Origin: Chloroflexota bacterium
GTDB lineage: Bacteria; Chloroflexota; Chloroflexia; Thermomicrobiales; JADLAZ01
Length of the DNA: 19,707 nucleotides
Reading direction: 5' to 3'
Assembly (NCBI GenBank): GCA_020849725.1
Contig: JADLAZ010000244.1
Coordinates: forward strand, 1 to 19,707
The position numbers and the translations under genes are program-made. The notes below the pieces were generated by a model. It searched no databases, had not been told where the DNA came from, and worked only from the letters and a program-made list of their open reading frames with translations. Within the stretch, counting starts at the first letter, position 1. Each line of letters starts with the position of its first letter. Positions 1-6,527 of this stretch are shown piece by piece.

Positions 1-396
1 CAGATCACGACGCTGATCACGCTCTTCCTGGGGGCGGTGGCGGGCATCTCGCTGCTGGTCGGCGGCATCGGCATCATGAACATCATGCTGGTGTCGGTCA
101 CCGAGCGCACGCGCGAGATCGGTATTCGCAAGGCGATCGGCGCGCGCGAGCGCGACATTCTGAGCCAGTTCCTGATCGAGGCGGTGCTGCTGAGCCTGGT
201 CGGCGGCGCGCTGGGCATCCTGCTCGGCGTCGGCGTGGCGCTGGCGGTGAACGCCGCCGGCCAGCGCACGACGGTGGCGCCCTGGTCGATCCTGCTGGCG
301 GCGAGCGTAGCGATGGCGATCGGCGTCTTCTTCGGCTTCTACCCGGCGCGGCGCGCGGCCCGCCTCAACCCGATCGACGCCTTGCGCTACGAGTGA
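1..396 (+). CDS. MacB/FtsX-family ABC transporter permease, C-terminal part (5' end outside window)
   Basis: The frame is open from the first base and ends in TGA at 394-396, so only the last 131 codons are present. The visible part is the C-terminal FtsX/MacB permease domain. A membrane helix ends in GGIGIMNIMLVSVTERT, followed by the coupling segment REIGIRKAIGAR that contacts the ATPase. Two more hydrophobic segments follow, and the ending PARRAARLNPIDALRYE is highly typical of MacB-type permeases. Members of the family sit in the cytoplasmic membrane and work with a MacB-type ATPase and often a periplasmic adaptor, exporting macrolides, peptides or lipoprotein substrates by mechanotransmission. 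The substrate cannot be told from this fragment. The next gene starts 43 bases downstream and may be co-transcribed. Family assignment is firm, but MacB versus another FtsX-like exporter is not resolved. Confidence 0.9.
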   Translation, partial: QITTLITLFLGAVAGISLLVGGIGIMNIMLVSVTERTREIGIRKAIGARERDILSQFLIEAVLLSLVGGALGILLGVGVALAVNAAGQRTTVAPWSILLAASVAMAIGVFFGFYPARRAARLNPIDALRYE

Positions 397-439
397 GTGT
401 GACAGCCGGCCCGCGCGTGCCGGTGGAGGTGAGGAGAGC

Positions 440-913
440 ATGCGGCGACGGGCGCTGATCGCGGGGGGCGGGGTCGTGGTGGCCGTGGTGCTGGCCGTCG
501 GCGTCTGGCAGTTGGCCTACGCCCAGGGCCAGGTGGCCGGACGGGCCGAGGTGGCGGCTGCCCGCGCCGAGTTCACCCAGGGCCGGCCAGTCGGCTCTGG
601 TGGTGCGACCGGGGCGCCGGGTGGCGGGGCCGGCGGTCAGGGTGGCCAGGGTGGTCAGGGCGGCCAGGGCGGGCGCGCTGGGCAGGGGCCGGTCGCCGGG
701 ACGATCGACAAGGTCGATGGGACGACGCTGACGGTCACGACGGAGGCCGGCGCCGTCGCCGTGACGCTCGGTGGGCAGACCCGCATCACGCGGCAAGCGG
801 CGGCCGCCGCCAACGACTTGAAGGCCGGCGACCGTATCGTCGTCACCGGCCCGCGCGCGGCCGACGGCACGCTCGCCGCCGTCGCCATTCAGATCCAGCC
901 ATCGGGGCAGTGA
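440..913 (+). CDS. Secreted or membrane-anchored Gly-rich DUF5666-like protein
   Basis: The 157-residue protein begins with a basic stretch and one hydrophobic segment (about residues 5-27, ending LAYAQG), consistent with a signal peptide or N-terminal anchor. The middle (about residues 50-82) is low-complexity Gly/Gln, with four GGQ triplets encoded by a 9-base tandem repeat. The C-terminal 75 residues (GTIDKVDGTTLTVTTEAG ... TRITRQ ... LKAGDRIVVTGPRAADGTLAAVAIQI) have the small beta-barrel pattern of DUF5666, a domain of unknown function found in exported proteins. ATG 440 is supported by GGAGG at 425-429 and GAGGAG at 431-436. The position right after a MacB-type permease suggests a periplasmic accessory to that exporter, but this is inference. 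A perfect hairpin follows the stop codon. Confidence 0.75.
   Translation: MRRRALIAGGGVVVAVVLAVGVWQLAYAQGQVAGRAEVAAARAEFTQGRPVGSGGATGAPGGGAGGQGGQGGQGGQGGRAGQGPVAGTIDKVDGTTLTVTTEAGAVAVTLGGQTRITRQAAAAANDLKAGDRIVVTGPRAADGTLAAVAIQIQPSGQ
635..670 (+). repeat. Four tandem 9-bp repeats encoding Gly-Gln-Gly
   Basis: Four consecutive units of the form GGYCAGGGY lie at 635-643, 644-652, 653-661 and 662-670. They differ only at the third and ninth bases and encode the Gly-Gln-Gly repeats of the linker in the DUF5666-like protein. Such in-frame 9-bp units can change copy number by slippage without breaking the frame. Confidence 0.9.
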
Positions 914-921
914 CCGCCGCC

Positions 922-948
922 GGGCTGTCGCGCCGCATGCGACAGCCC
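922..948 (+). terminator. Perfect 10-bp hairpin after the DUF5666-like gene (possible terminator or mRNA stabiliser)
   Basis: GGGCTGTCGC (922-931) and GCGACAGCCC (939-948) pair perfectly around a 7-base loop. The hairpin sits 8 bases after the upstream stop codon and 4 bases before the GAGGAG ribosome-binding site of the next gene. No T-tract follows, so a classical intrinsic terminator is not proven. Processing, mRNA stabilisation or attenuation would also fit. Confidence 0.5.
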
Positions 949-963
949 CGCCGAGGAGCCACC

Positions 964-1419
964 ATGGCGCGCTGGAGTCCGTTGCGCGACTTCGCGCTCG
1001 TCCTGGCGATGGCCGTGCCGGGCTTCCTCGCCTGCGGCGCGGTCTTCATCTCCATCGACCCCATCGCGACCAACCGCTGGCGGCCACTCATCGACGACGC
1101 GGCGCTGGCGCTGGCGCTGGTGACGGTCATCGCCTATCTGCTGGCCGGGCTGGCGGTCACGGCGGCCTCGACCGACCCAGACGTGACCTGGGGCGGGTGC
1201 AGCATCGTCATGCTGTTCAGCCTGGGCATCCTGCTGCCGATCTGGGTCGGCCTCGGGCGGGCCACGGCCGCGCGGGAGCCGCTGTTCGCCGCTGTCCTCT
1301 GGCTCCAACCGGTCCTGGCGGTCGCCGCCTACCTGCTCGGGGCCGGATGCGTGGCGCTCGGGCGGCGTGTCCAGGCCGCGCGCCGGTCACCGGCCGACCG
1401 TGCGCGCCCGATGGTGTGA
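964..1419 (+). CDS. Small four-helix membrane protein, function unknown
   Basis: I do not recognise a family. The 151-residue product has four hydrophobic stretches suited to membrane helices, at roughly residues 7-28, 42-64, 74-96 and 106-130. Short polar loops and a basic C-terminus (RRVQAARRSPADRARP) follow the pattern expected for a cytoplasmic tail. ATG 964 is preferred over an upstream in-frame GTG at 910 because GAGGAG lies at 953-958 with a 5-base spacer. The GTG overlaps the previous stop codon and would place the intergenic hairpin inside the coding region. The gene lies between the DUF5666-like and DUF418 genes on the same strand, with 44 to 50 bases on each side, so an operon is likely. 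The predicted membrane topology is the only functional clue. Confidence 0.7.
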   Translation: MARWSPLRDFALVLAMAVPGFLACGAVFISIDPIATNRWRPLIDDAALALALVTVIAYLLAGLAVTAASTDPDVTWGGCSIVMLFSLGILLPIWVGLGRATAAREPLFAAVLWLQPVLAVAAYLLGAGCVALGRRVQAARRSPADRARPMV

Positions 1420-1468
1420 TAGGCGGGCCGCGCCGGCCGCCCGGCCGGCCCAGACAGGAGCGATGGCC

Positions 1469-2758
1469 ATGGACGAGGCGATGATGCGCCCGCCGGCGGC
1501 GACCACCCCGACCACCGCCATCGCGGCGCCGGTCACCGCCGCCGAACGCATCGACACCGTCGACATCGTGCGCGGCTTCGCGCTGTTCGGCATTCTGGCC
1601 GTCAACATGGCCTACTTCAGTCACCCGCTGTTCGCGCTGATCGGCGGGCTGACCATCAGCACAACCCCACTCGATCGCGCCGCCGCTTTCTTGATCCGGT
1701 TCCTGGCCGAGGGCAAGTTCTACTCGCTGTTCTCGTTCCTCTTTGGCCTGGGCCTGGTGCTGCAGATGACGCGCGCCGAGGCGCGCGGCGTTGCCTTCGT
1801 GCCGCTCTACGCGCGCCGGCTGCTGGTGCTGCTCGGTATCGGCCTGATCCACGCCACGCTCATCTGGAACGGCGACATCCTGGTGACCTACGCGCTGCTC
1901 GGCTTCGTGCTGCTGCTGTTCCGCCGGCAGTCGCCGCGGGCGCTGCTGGTCTGGGCCGGGGTGTTGCTGCTGGCGCTGCCACTACTGACGATCGTCGGCG
2001 CCAGCGTGCTGGAGCTGGGCCGCCTGGCCGGCGATTCGGCCGCCATCGACGCCTCGTTCGCCGCCAGTGAGGCCCAGTTTGCCGCCCTCGCTGCCGCGGC
2101 GCAGCGTGTCTACGTGACCGGCACGTTCGCCGAGATCACCGTCCAGCGCGTGCGGGAGTATCTGTTCTTCCTGCCGTACCAGCTCTACACGATGCCCAGC
2201 ATCCTGGCGATGTTCCTGTTGGGCTTGTATGCCGGCCGCCAGGGCATTGCCCAGGACATCGCCGGCCATCTGCCGCTGATCCGGCGTGTGGCCGCCTGGG
2301 GTCTCGGCCTGGGGCTGCCGCTCAGCCTGCTCTACGCCATCATCAGTGACGGCGCCTCCCGCACCGAGCCGACGCCGCTGGAGGCGATCGCCGTCACGAC
2401 CTGGGCGATCGGCACGCCGGCGCTGGCGCTCGGCTATGCTGCCGGCCTGACGCTGCTGGCGCGGCTGGGCGCCTGGCGGCGCCGGCTCATGCCGCTGGCG
2501 GCGGCGGGGCGCATGTCGCTCAGCAATTACCTCATGCAGTCGCTCGTCTGCACCTTCATCTTCTATGGCTACGGGCTGGGTCTGTTCGGACAGGTCGGGG
2601 CGGCGGCCGGCCTGCTGCTGACGATCAGCATCTATGCCGTCCAGGCGCCGCTCAGCGTCTGGTGGCTGCGCCGCTTCCGCTTCGGCCCGGCCGAGTGGGT
2701 GTGGCGCACCCTGACCTACGGCCGGCGGCAGCCGTTCCGGCTGCCCGCCGGGAGCTAG
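1469..2758 (+). CDS. DUF418 (YeiB-like) integral membrane protein
   Basis: The 429-residue polytopic protein has the family's N-terminal signature at residues 27-47 (ERIDTVDIVRGFALFGILAVNM, with conserved D, RGFALFGIL and NM). Its C-terminal DUF418 domain (about 250-420) includes GRMSLSNYLMQS. DUF418/YeiB proteins are related to membrane acyltransferases and are predicted to move acyl groups across the cytoplasmic membrane. Their substrates are unknown. About nine to ten hydrophobic segments are visible. ATG 1469 is chosen because AGGAG at 1456-1460 gives an 8-base spacer; ATG 1463 would leave only 2 bases. An upstream frame extension to 1367 overlaps the preceding gene and looks like a shadow. 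The last codons contain a strong hairpin. Confidence 0.88.
   Translation: MDEAMMRPPAATTPTTAIAAPVTAAERIDTVDIVRGFALFGILAVNMAYFSHPLFALIGGLTISTTPLDRAAAFLIRFLAEGKFYSLFSFLFGLGLVLQMTRAEARGVAFVPLYARRLLVLLGIGLIHATLIWNGDILVTYALLGFVLLLFRRQSPRALLVWAGVLLLALPLLTIVGASVLELGRLAGDSAAIDASFAASEAQFAALAAAAQRVYVTGTFAEITVQRVREYLFFLPYQLYTMPSILAMFLLGLYAGRQGIAQDIAGHLPLIRRVAAWGLGLGLPLSLLYAIISDGASRTEPTPLEAIAVTTWAIGTPALALGYAAGLTLLARLGAWRRRLMPLAAAGRMSLSNYLMQSLVCTFIFYGYGLGLFGQVGAAAGLLLTISIYAVQAPLSVWWLRRFRFGPAEWVWRTLTYGRRQPFRLPAGS
2722..2751 (+). terminator. GC-rich hairpin over the last codons of the DUF418 gene
   Basis: GGCAGCCG (2727-2734) pairs with CGGCTGCC (2738-2745) around a TTC loop. CCGGC (2722-2726) and GCCGG (2747-2751) extend the stem across a single bulged C at 2746. 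It ends 4 bases before the stop codon, and no T-run follows. It may end the 440-2758 transcript, but codon bias for GCC/GGC could also produce it. Confidence 0.35.
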
Positions 2759-2881
2759 GGGCTGATCGTCTGCCCCCACACGTCCACCCCGTCCACCCGG
2801 TATCCTAGCGCACGCCGAAGTGGACAGGGCGCAGCCGACCAGCGTATCCAGCACCCAGCAGCCGCCCCCCGATCTGTCGCG

Positions 2882-2887
2882 TATGAT
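2882..2887 (+). promoter_or_regulatory. Possible -10 element (TATGAT) for the glycoside hydrolase gene
   Basis: TATGAT at 2882-2887 is an A/T-rich hexamer in the otherwise very GC-rich gap 2759-2950, 63 bases before the GTG start. No convincing -35 hexamer lies 16-18 bases upstream, so this is weak. A second candidate, TATCCT, is at 2801-2806. Nothing else is recognisable in the gap. Confidence 0.25.
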
Positions 2888-2950
2888 GTGCGGCAGGCGG
2901 CCCAGGAGGGGCTGGCTCGGGCTGCGCGGTGACCGCGGGGGGAGCAGGGT

Positions 2951-5407
2951 GTGACGATGGCGAGTGGCCGGTGGCGGATAGGGTGGGTGCTGCTGCTGGT
3001 CATCGCCGGCCTGCTGGCCCCGGAGCCGGCGCGGCTGCCGCTGGCGCGACCGGACGCCGGCCCGGCGGCGGTGCTGGCGCAAGAGCCGCCGCCGCTGGCC
3101 AGTCAGGTCTTCCCCGAGACGGGCCGGCGCGTCAGTGGTGACTTCTTGGACGCCTGGCAGGCCGGCGGGGGGCTAGCGATTCTCGGCCTGCCGATCACCG
3201 AGGAGCGATTGGAGATCGCCGGTGAGGACGGCTCCCTCATCACCGTCCAATGGTTCGAACGCGCCCGGCTGGAGCGCCCGCCAGCGGCAGCCGACGGGCC
3301 GGCGATCGTCCACTTCGGCCTGCTCGGCCGGCACGCGCTCGGCGGCCGGTCGCTGACGGCGGCGACGTACCTGCCGGGTGAGCGCACGCGACACTTTCCA
3401 GAGACCGATCGGGCCGTCGCCGGCGCCTTCCTCGACTTCTGGGAGCAGCATGGCGGCGTGGCCATCTTCGGTTATCCGCTGACTGGCCTGGTGCGCGAGG
3501 TCGGACCACTTGATGGCGTCGAGCGCACGGTCCAGTACTTCGAGCGGGCGCGCTTTGAGGACCATGCCGACGGCGCCGGGCCGCCAGTCCAGCTCGGCTT
3601 GCTGGGGCGGGAACTGCTGGCGCAGCCGGTGCGGCTGTGGTGGGAGGCCGAGGAGGCGCTGGCGCACACCTTCACGACCGCCTTCGTCTATGCCGGCGGT
3701 CTGAGCCGCGACCAGGCGCTGTACGTGCGCAGCGCCGAACCAGCGGCCGACAATGGCCGCTACCGGGCGCGCTACCAGGTGCGCGTGCCGCGGCCGGACC
3801 GCTATCTCTTCTGGGCCCACCTCCTGACGCTCGACGAAGCCTCGCCGCTGCGCTGGCGCCTGGATGCCGGACCCTGGACGCCAATCGCGCGCGCCACACC
3901 ACCGGCCGCCATCACGACCTTGCCGGCGCCACACCGGTACGGCTGGTATCAGCTCGCGGCGCTGTCGCTGCCGGCCGGCTGGCACGCGCTGGAGCTGGAA
4001 GTTGCCACCGACGGCGAGGCGATCGCCGGTCTCGATGCCTTCGCACTGACGACGGCGGCCGACGCGCCACCGCTGCGAGCGGGCGCCGTGCCAGCGCAGG
4101 CGCTGCCACCGGTCGTCACGCTCCGGGCGGACCTGGCCGGGCCGGTGACGGCCTGGCCGCGGCTGCACCGTGGGCTGGCCCAGGGTGGCGAGCATCCCGA
4201 CCCGGCCTATCTGGCGCGGGTGGCTGACCGGCTGCGGGCGCTCGACGCCCGCTACGTGCGCCTCGACCACGCCTTTGACTACTACGATGTGTTGCAGCGC
4301 GACGGGCGCGGGCGCCTGGTCTATGACTTCAGCCGGCTGGACGCTGCGCTGGACGCGGTGCTGGCCAGCGGCGCCCAGCCGGTCCTGTCGCTCGGCCTGA
4401 CGCCAGCGCTGCTGTCGCCGACGGGCGCCGAGCATGCGCCGCCGAGTGACCTGCGCGCCTGGCGGGAGCTGGTGGCGGCGACTGTGCACCACGTCAACGG
4501 CGAGCGTCAACTCGGCGTGCGCTACTGGGAGGTCTGGAACGAGCCGAACCTGAGCGGCTTCTGGTCCGGCTCCTTTCAGGACTACGCTCACCTGTACGAT
4601 GTCACCGCTGCCGCCGTCGTCGCTGCCGACCCGACCGCGCGCGTCGGTGGGCCGGCCACCTCCGGTCACGAGTACTGGGTGCGCGCGCTCATCGAGCATG
4701 TTGCCGTGTCACGGGCGCGCCTCGATTTTGTCTCCTGGCACACCTACCACATTCGGCCGGTGATGCTGGCCAACCAGGTGGCGCTGGTGCGCCGCGAGCT
4801 GGCTCGGTATCCCCGTCTGCGCGATACCGAGCTGATGGTGACGGAGTGGAGCCTGCACAGCGACTTCGGCGCACGCGCCGGTTACGTCGGCGATACGCAC
4901 GTCATGGCGGCCTACGCCGCCGCCGTCGTGCACACGCTGACGGATGCTGGTGTCGACCAGGCGCTGTTCTTCGAAGCGGTCGATGGCCAGCCGCCACCGG
5001 GCCAGTCGACCTGGGGCCGCTGGGGCGCGCTGACCTATGATGGCCAGCCGAAGCCGGTCTACCACGCCCTGATGGCGCTGAACCGGCTCCACGATGGGCG
5101 GCTGCCGGCGACGAGCAGCGACCCCCGACTGGGGATGCTCGTCACCCGCGCGGGTGACCGGCTGGCGCTGCTGGTCTGGCGCCTGGCGGCCGATGACGAG
5201 GGCGCGCAGGCGGCGCGGCTGTCGCTGGCGCAGCCACCGGCCGGGATGATGACCCTGCGCCGCTGGACGATCGACGCCACCACCAGCCGGCTCGGCGGCG
5301 AGCTGGAGGAGGTGTCGCCGGTGACCGGCACGCGCGCCGGCGATACCTGGACGGCGACGCTGACGCTGGCGCCGAACAGTGTCACCCTGCTGACCTGGGA
5401 GCCGTGA
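2951..5407 (+). CDS. Secreted clan GH-A (GH39-like) glycoside hydrolase with two N-terminal FPETG modules
   Basis: This is an 818-residue exported protein. A signal peptide or anchor spans residues 8-23. It is followed by two related modules at about 53-130 and 148-224 (FPETG/FPETD ... LGLPITE/FGYPLTG ... VQWFERARLE/VQYFERARFE ... LGLLGR). A beta-sandwich-like, probably carbohydrate-binding region (about 229-375, starting LWWEAEEA) comes next. The (beta/alpha)8 catalytic domain covers about 390-710 and a small C-terminal beta domain ends the protein. The expected acid/base is E531 in WEVWNEPNL and the nucleophile is E632 in MVTEWS, about 100 residues apart as in clan GH-A (GH39, GH5, GH30 and others). 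The substrate is unknown; xylosides or other plant or extracellular glycans are plausible. GTG 2951 is chosen because GGAG at 2941-2944 gives a 6-base spacer; ATG 2957 is the alternative. The gene converges on nirK with a 15-base gap. Confidence 0.82.
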   Translation: MTMASGRWRIGWVLLLVIAGLLAPEPARLPLARPDAGPAAVLAQEPPPLASQVFPETGRRVSGDFLDAWQAGGGLAILGLPITEERLEIAGEDGSLITVQWFERARLERPPAAADGPAIVHFGLLGRHALGGRSLTAATYLPGERTRHFPETDRAVAGAFLDFWEQHGGVAIFGYPLTGLVREVGPLDGVERTVQYFERARFEDHADGAGPPVQLGLLGRELLAQPVRLWWEAEEALAHTFTTAFVYAGGLSRDQALYVRSAEPAADNGRYRARYQVRVPRPDRYLFWAHLLTLDEASPLRWRLDAGPWTPIARATPPAAITTLPAPHRYGWYQLAALSLPAGWHALELEVATDGEAIAGLDAFALTTAADAPPLRAGAVPAQALPPVVTLRADLAGPVTAWPRLHRGLAQGGEHPDPAYLARVADRLRALDARYVRLDHAFDYYDVLQRDGRGRLVYDFSRLDAALDAVLASGAQPVLSLGLTPALLSPTGAEHAPPSDLRAWRELVAATVHHVNGERQLGVRYWEVWNEPNLSGFWSGSFQDYAHLYDVTAAAVVAADPTARVGGPATSGHEYWVRALIEHVAVSRARLDFVSWHTYHIRPVMLANQVALVRRELARYPRLRDTELMVTEWSLHSDFGARAGYVGDTHVMAAYAAAVVHTLTDAGVDQALFFEAVDGQPPPGQSTWGRWGALTYDGQPKPVYHALMALNRLHDGRLPATSSDPRLGMLVTRAGDRLALLVWRLAADDEGAQAARLSLAQPPAGMMTLRRWTIDATTSRLGGELEEVSPVTGTRAGDTWTATLTLAPNSVTLLTWEP

Positions 5408-5422
5408 TCGGCGCCGGCCGCG

Positions 5423-6466
5423 TTACTCGAAGACGTCCGGGTTTGGCTCGCCCTCGACCTGGAGGATGCCGACCGCGCCCTTGACCATCCGGCCGAGGCT
5501 GTGGTCGACGAGCGTGTAGCTGCCCGGCACCTCGACGGTGAACTCGGCCATGGTCGCGCCGCCCGGCGGCACGAACGTAGTCTGCACGTCGTTGACCGGC
5601 GGTGTCGCGCCCTGGACGTAGACGCGCTCCATGATCTCGCCAATGACGTGGAAGCTGGCGCCGAGGTTGGGACCGCCGACGCCGAAGAAGATGCGCACCC
5701 GCTCGCCGACGCGCGCGCGCAGCGCCCGCTCGCCGGTCAGCGCGCCGACGCTGCCGTTGAAGACGACCAGATCGGGCTGCTCGGCCAGCATCTTCTCCAT
5801 CGAGAAGCCGTGGTGACCCGGCTGGCCGCGCTGGCCGGTCAAGTAGAACTCACCCTGCATCACGTAGAATTCGCGGTCGACCGGCGCGTAGCCCTCCGGC
5901 GGCTCGACGACGATCAGGCCGTACATGCCGTTGGCGATGTGATGGGGCACCAGCGGCGTGGCGCAGTGGTAGACGTACGCGCCCGGCCGCAGCGCCCGGA
6001 AGCGGAAGCTCGTCTGCTCGCCGGGCGCGGTCTGCGTCTTGACCGCGCCGCCGCCGGGGCCGGTGACGGCGTGCAGGTCGATACTGTGGGCGACGGTGCT
6101 GTCGGCGGCGTTCTTCAGCACCAGCTCGACCGTGTCGCCCTGCCGCACGCGCACCATCGGGCCGGGCACGGTGCCATTGAAGGTCCAGGCGGTGTAGGTC
6201 TGGCCGGTGGCGAGTTGCGCGGCAACTTCGACCGTCTCCAACTCGACCTGCACCGTCGCCGGCTCGGACCGGTTGACCGGCGGCGCGACGGCCGGTGACG
6301 GCAGCCGGCCGGCGTCGGCGATGGCCGGCTGGACGGCTGGTTGGGCTTGCGCCAGGTCCGCGCCGCCGCGCCAGGCAGCCGGCTCGGCGCCAGCGACGAG
6401 CGCCAGGCCGGCGACCAGCAGACCCGCGCCGGTGAGAAGGGCGAACCGCATGCGTGCCGTGGACAT
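5423..6466 (-). CDS. nirK: Copper-containing nitrite reductase (NirK)
   Basis: The 347-residue exported protein has two cupredoxin domains. Using ATG 6466, the type 1 copper ligands are H127, C168, H176 and M181. The type 2 copper ligands are H132, H167 and H322. The catalytic pair of NirK is D130 (in HSIDLH) and H273 (in FHVIGE). The enzyme reduces nitrite to nitric oxide outside the cytoplasmic membrane using electrons from a cytochrome c or cupredoxin. A hydrophobic segment (about 7-27) is the signal peptide, followed by a long Ala/Pro-rich linker. AAAGG at 6474-6478 gives a 7-base spacer to ATG 6466; ATG 6481 or 6451 are alternatives. The cytochrome c gene lies 61 bases upstream on the same strand, so the two are probably co-transcribed. 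The type 1 copper loop between C168 and H176 is one residue shorter than in classical NirK, and H175 occupies the usual Trp position. Confidence 0.88.
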   Translation of the reverse strand: MSTARMRFALLTGAGLLVAGLALVAGAEPAAWRGGADLAQAQPAVQPAIADAGRLPSPAVAPPVNRSEPATVQVELETVEVAAQLATGQTYTAWTFNGTVPGPMVRVRQGDTVELVLKNAADSTVAHSIDLHAVTGPGGGAVKTQTAPGEQTSFRFRALRPGAYVYHCATPLVPHHIANGMYGLIVVEPPEGYAPVDREFYVMQGEFYLTGQRGQPGHHGFSMEKMLAEQPDLVVFNGSVGALTGERALRARVGERVRIFFGVGGPNLGASFHVIGEIMERVYVQGATPPVNDVQTTFVPPGGATMAEFTVEVPGSYTLVDHSLGRMVKGAVGILQVEGEPNPDVFE

Positions 6467-6527
6467 CCTGCAGCCTTTCATCGCCGGGGCAGTCGAACGA
6501 AGAGTATCGGGTCGCGTCGTGGCGGCG

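Noticed and set aside
440..913. Gly-rich repeat considered as part of a collagen-like or CRISPR-like repeat array
   Set aside because: Units are 9 bp, contiguous and in frame without spacers, so it is a coding low-complexity linker.
910..963. Alternative GTG start at 910 for the small membrane protein
   Set aside because: It would translate through the perfect hairpin and has no ribosome-binding site, whereas ATG 964 has GAGGAG.
3173..4699. Long minus-strand open frame (508 codons) antisense to the glycosidase
   Set aside because: Its translation is Arg/Gln/Pro/His-rich without domains, as expected for a shadow frame opposite a high-GC gene. The plus-strand frame has clear catalytic motifs.
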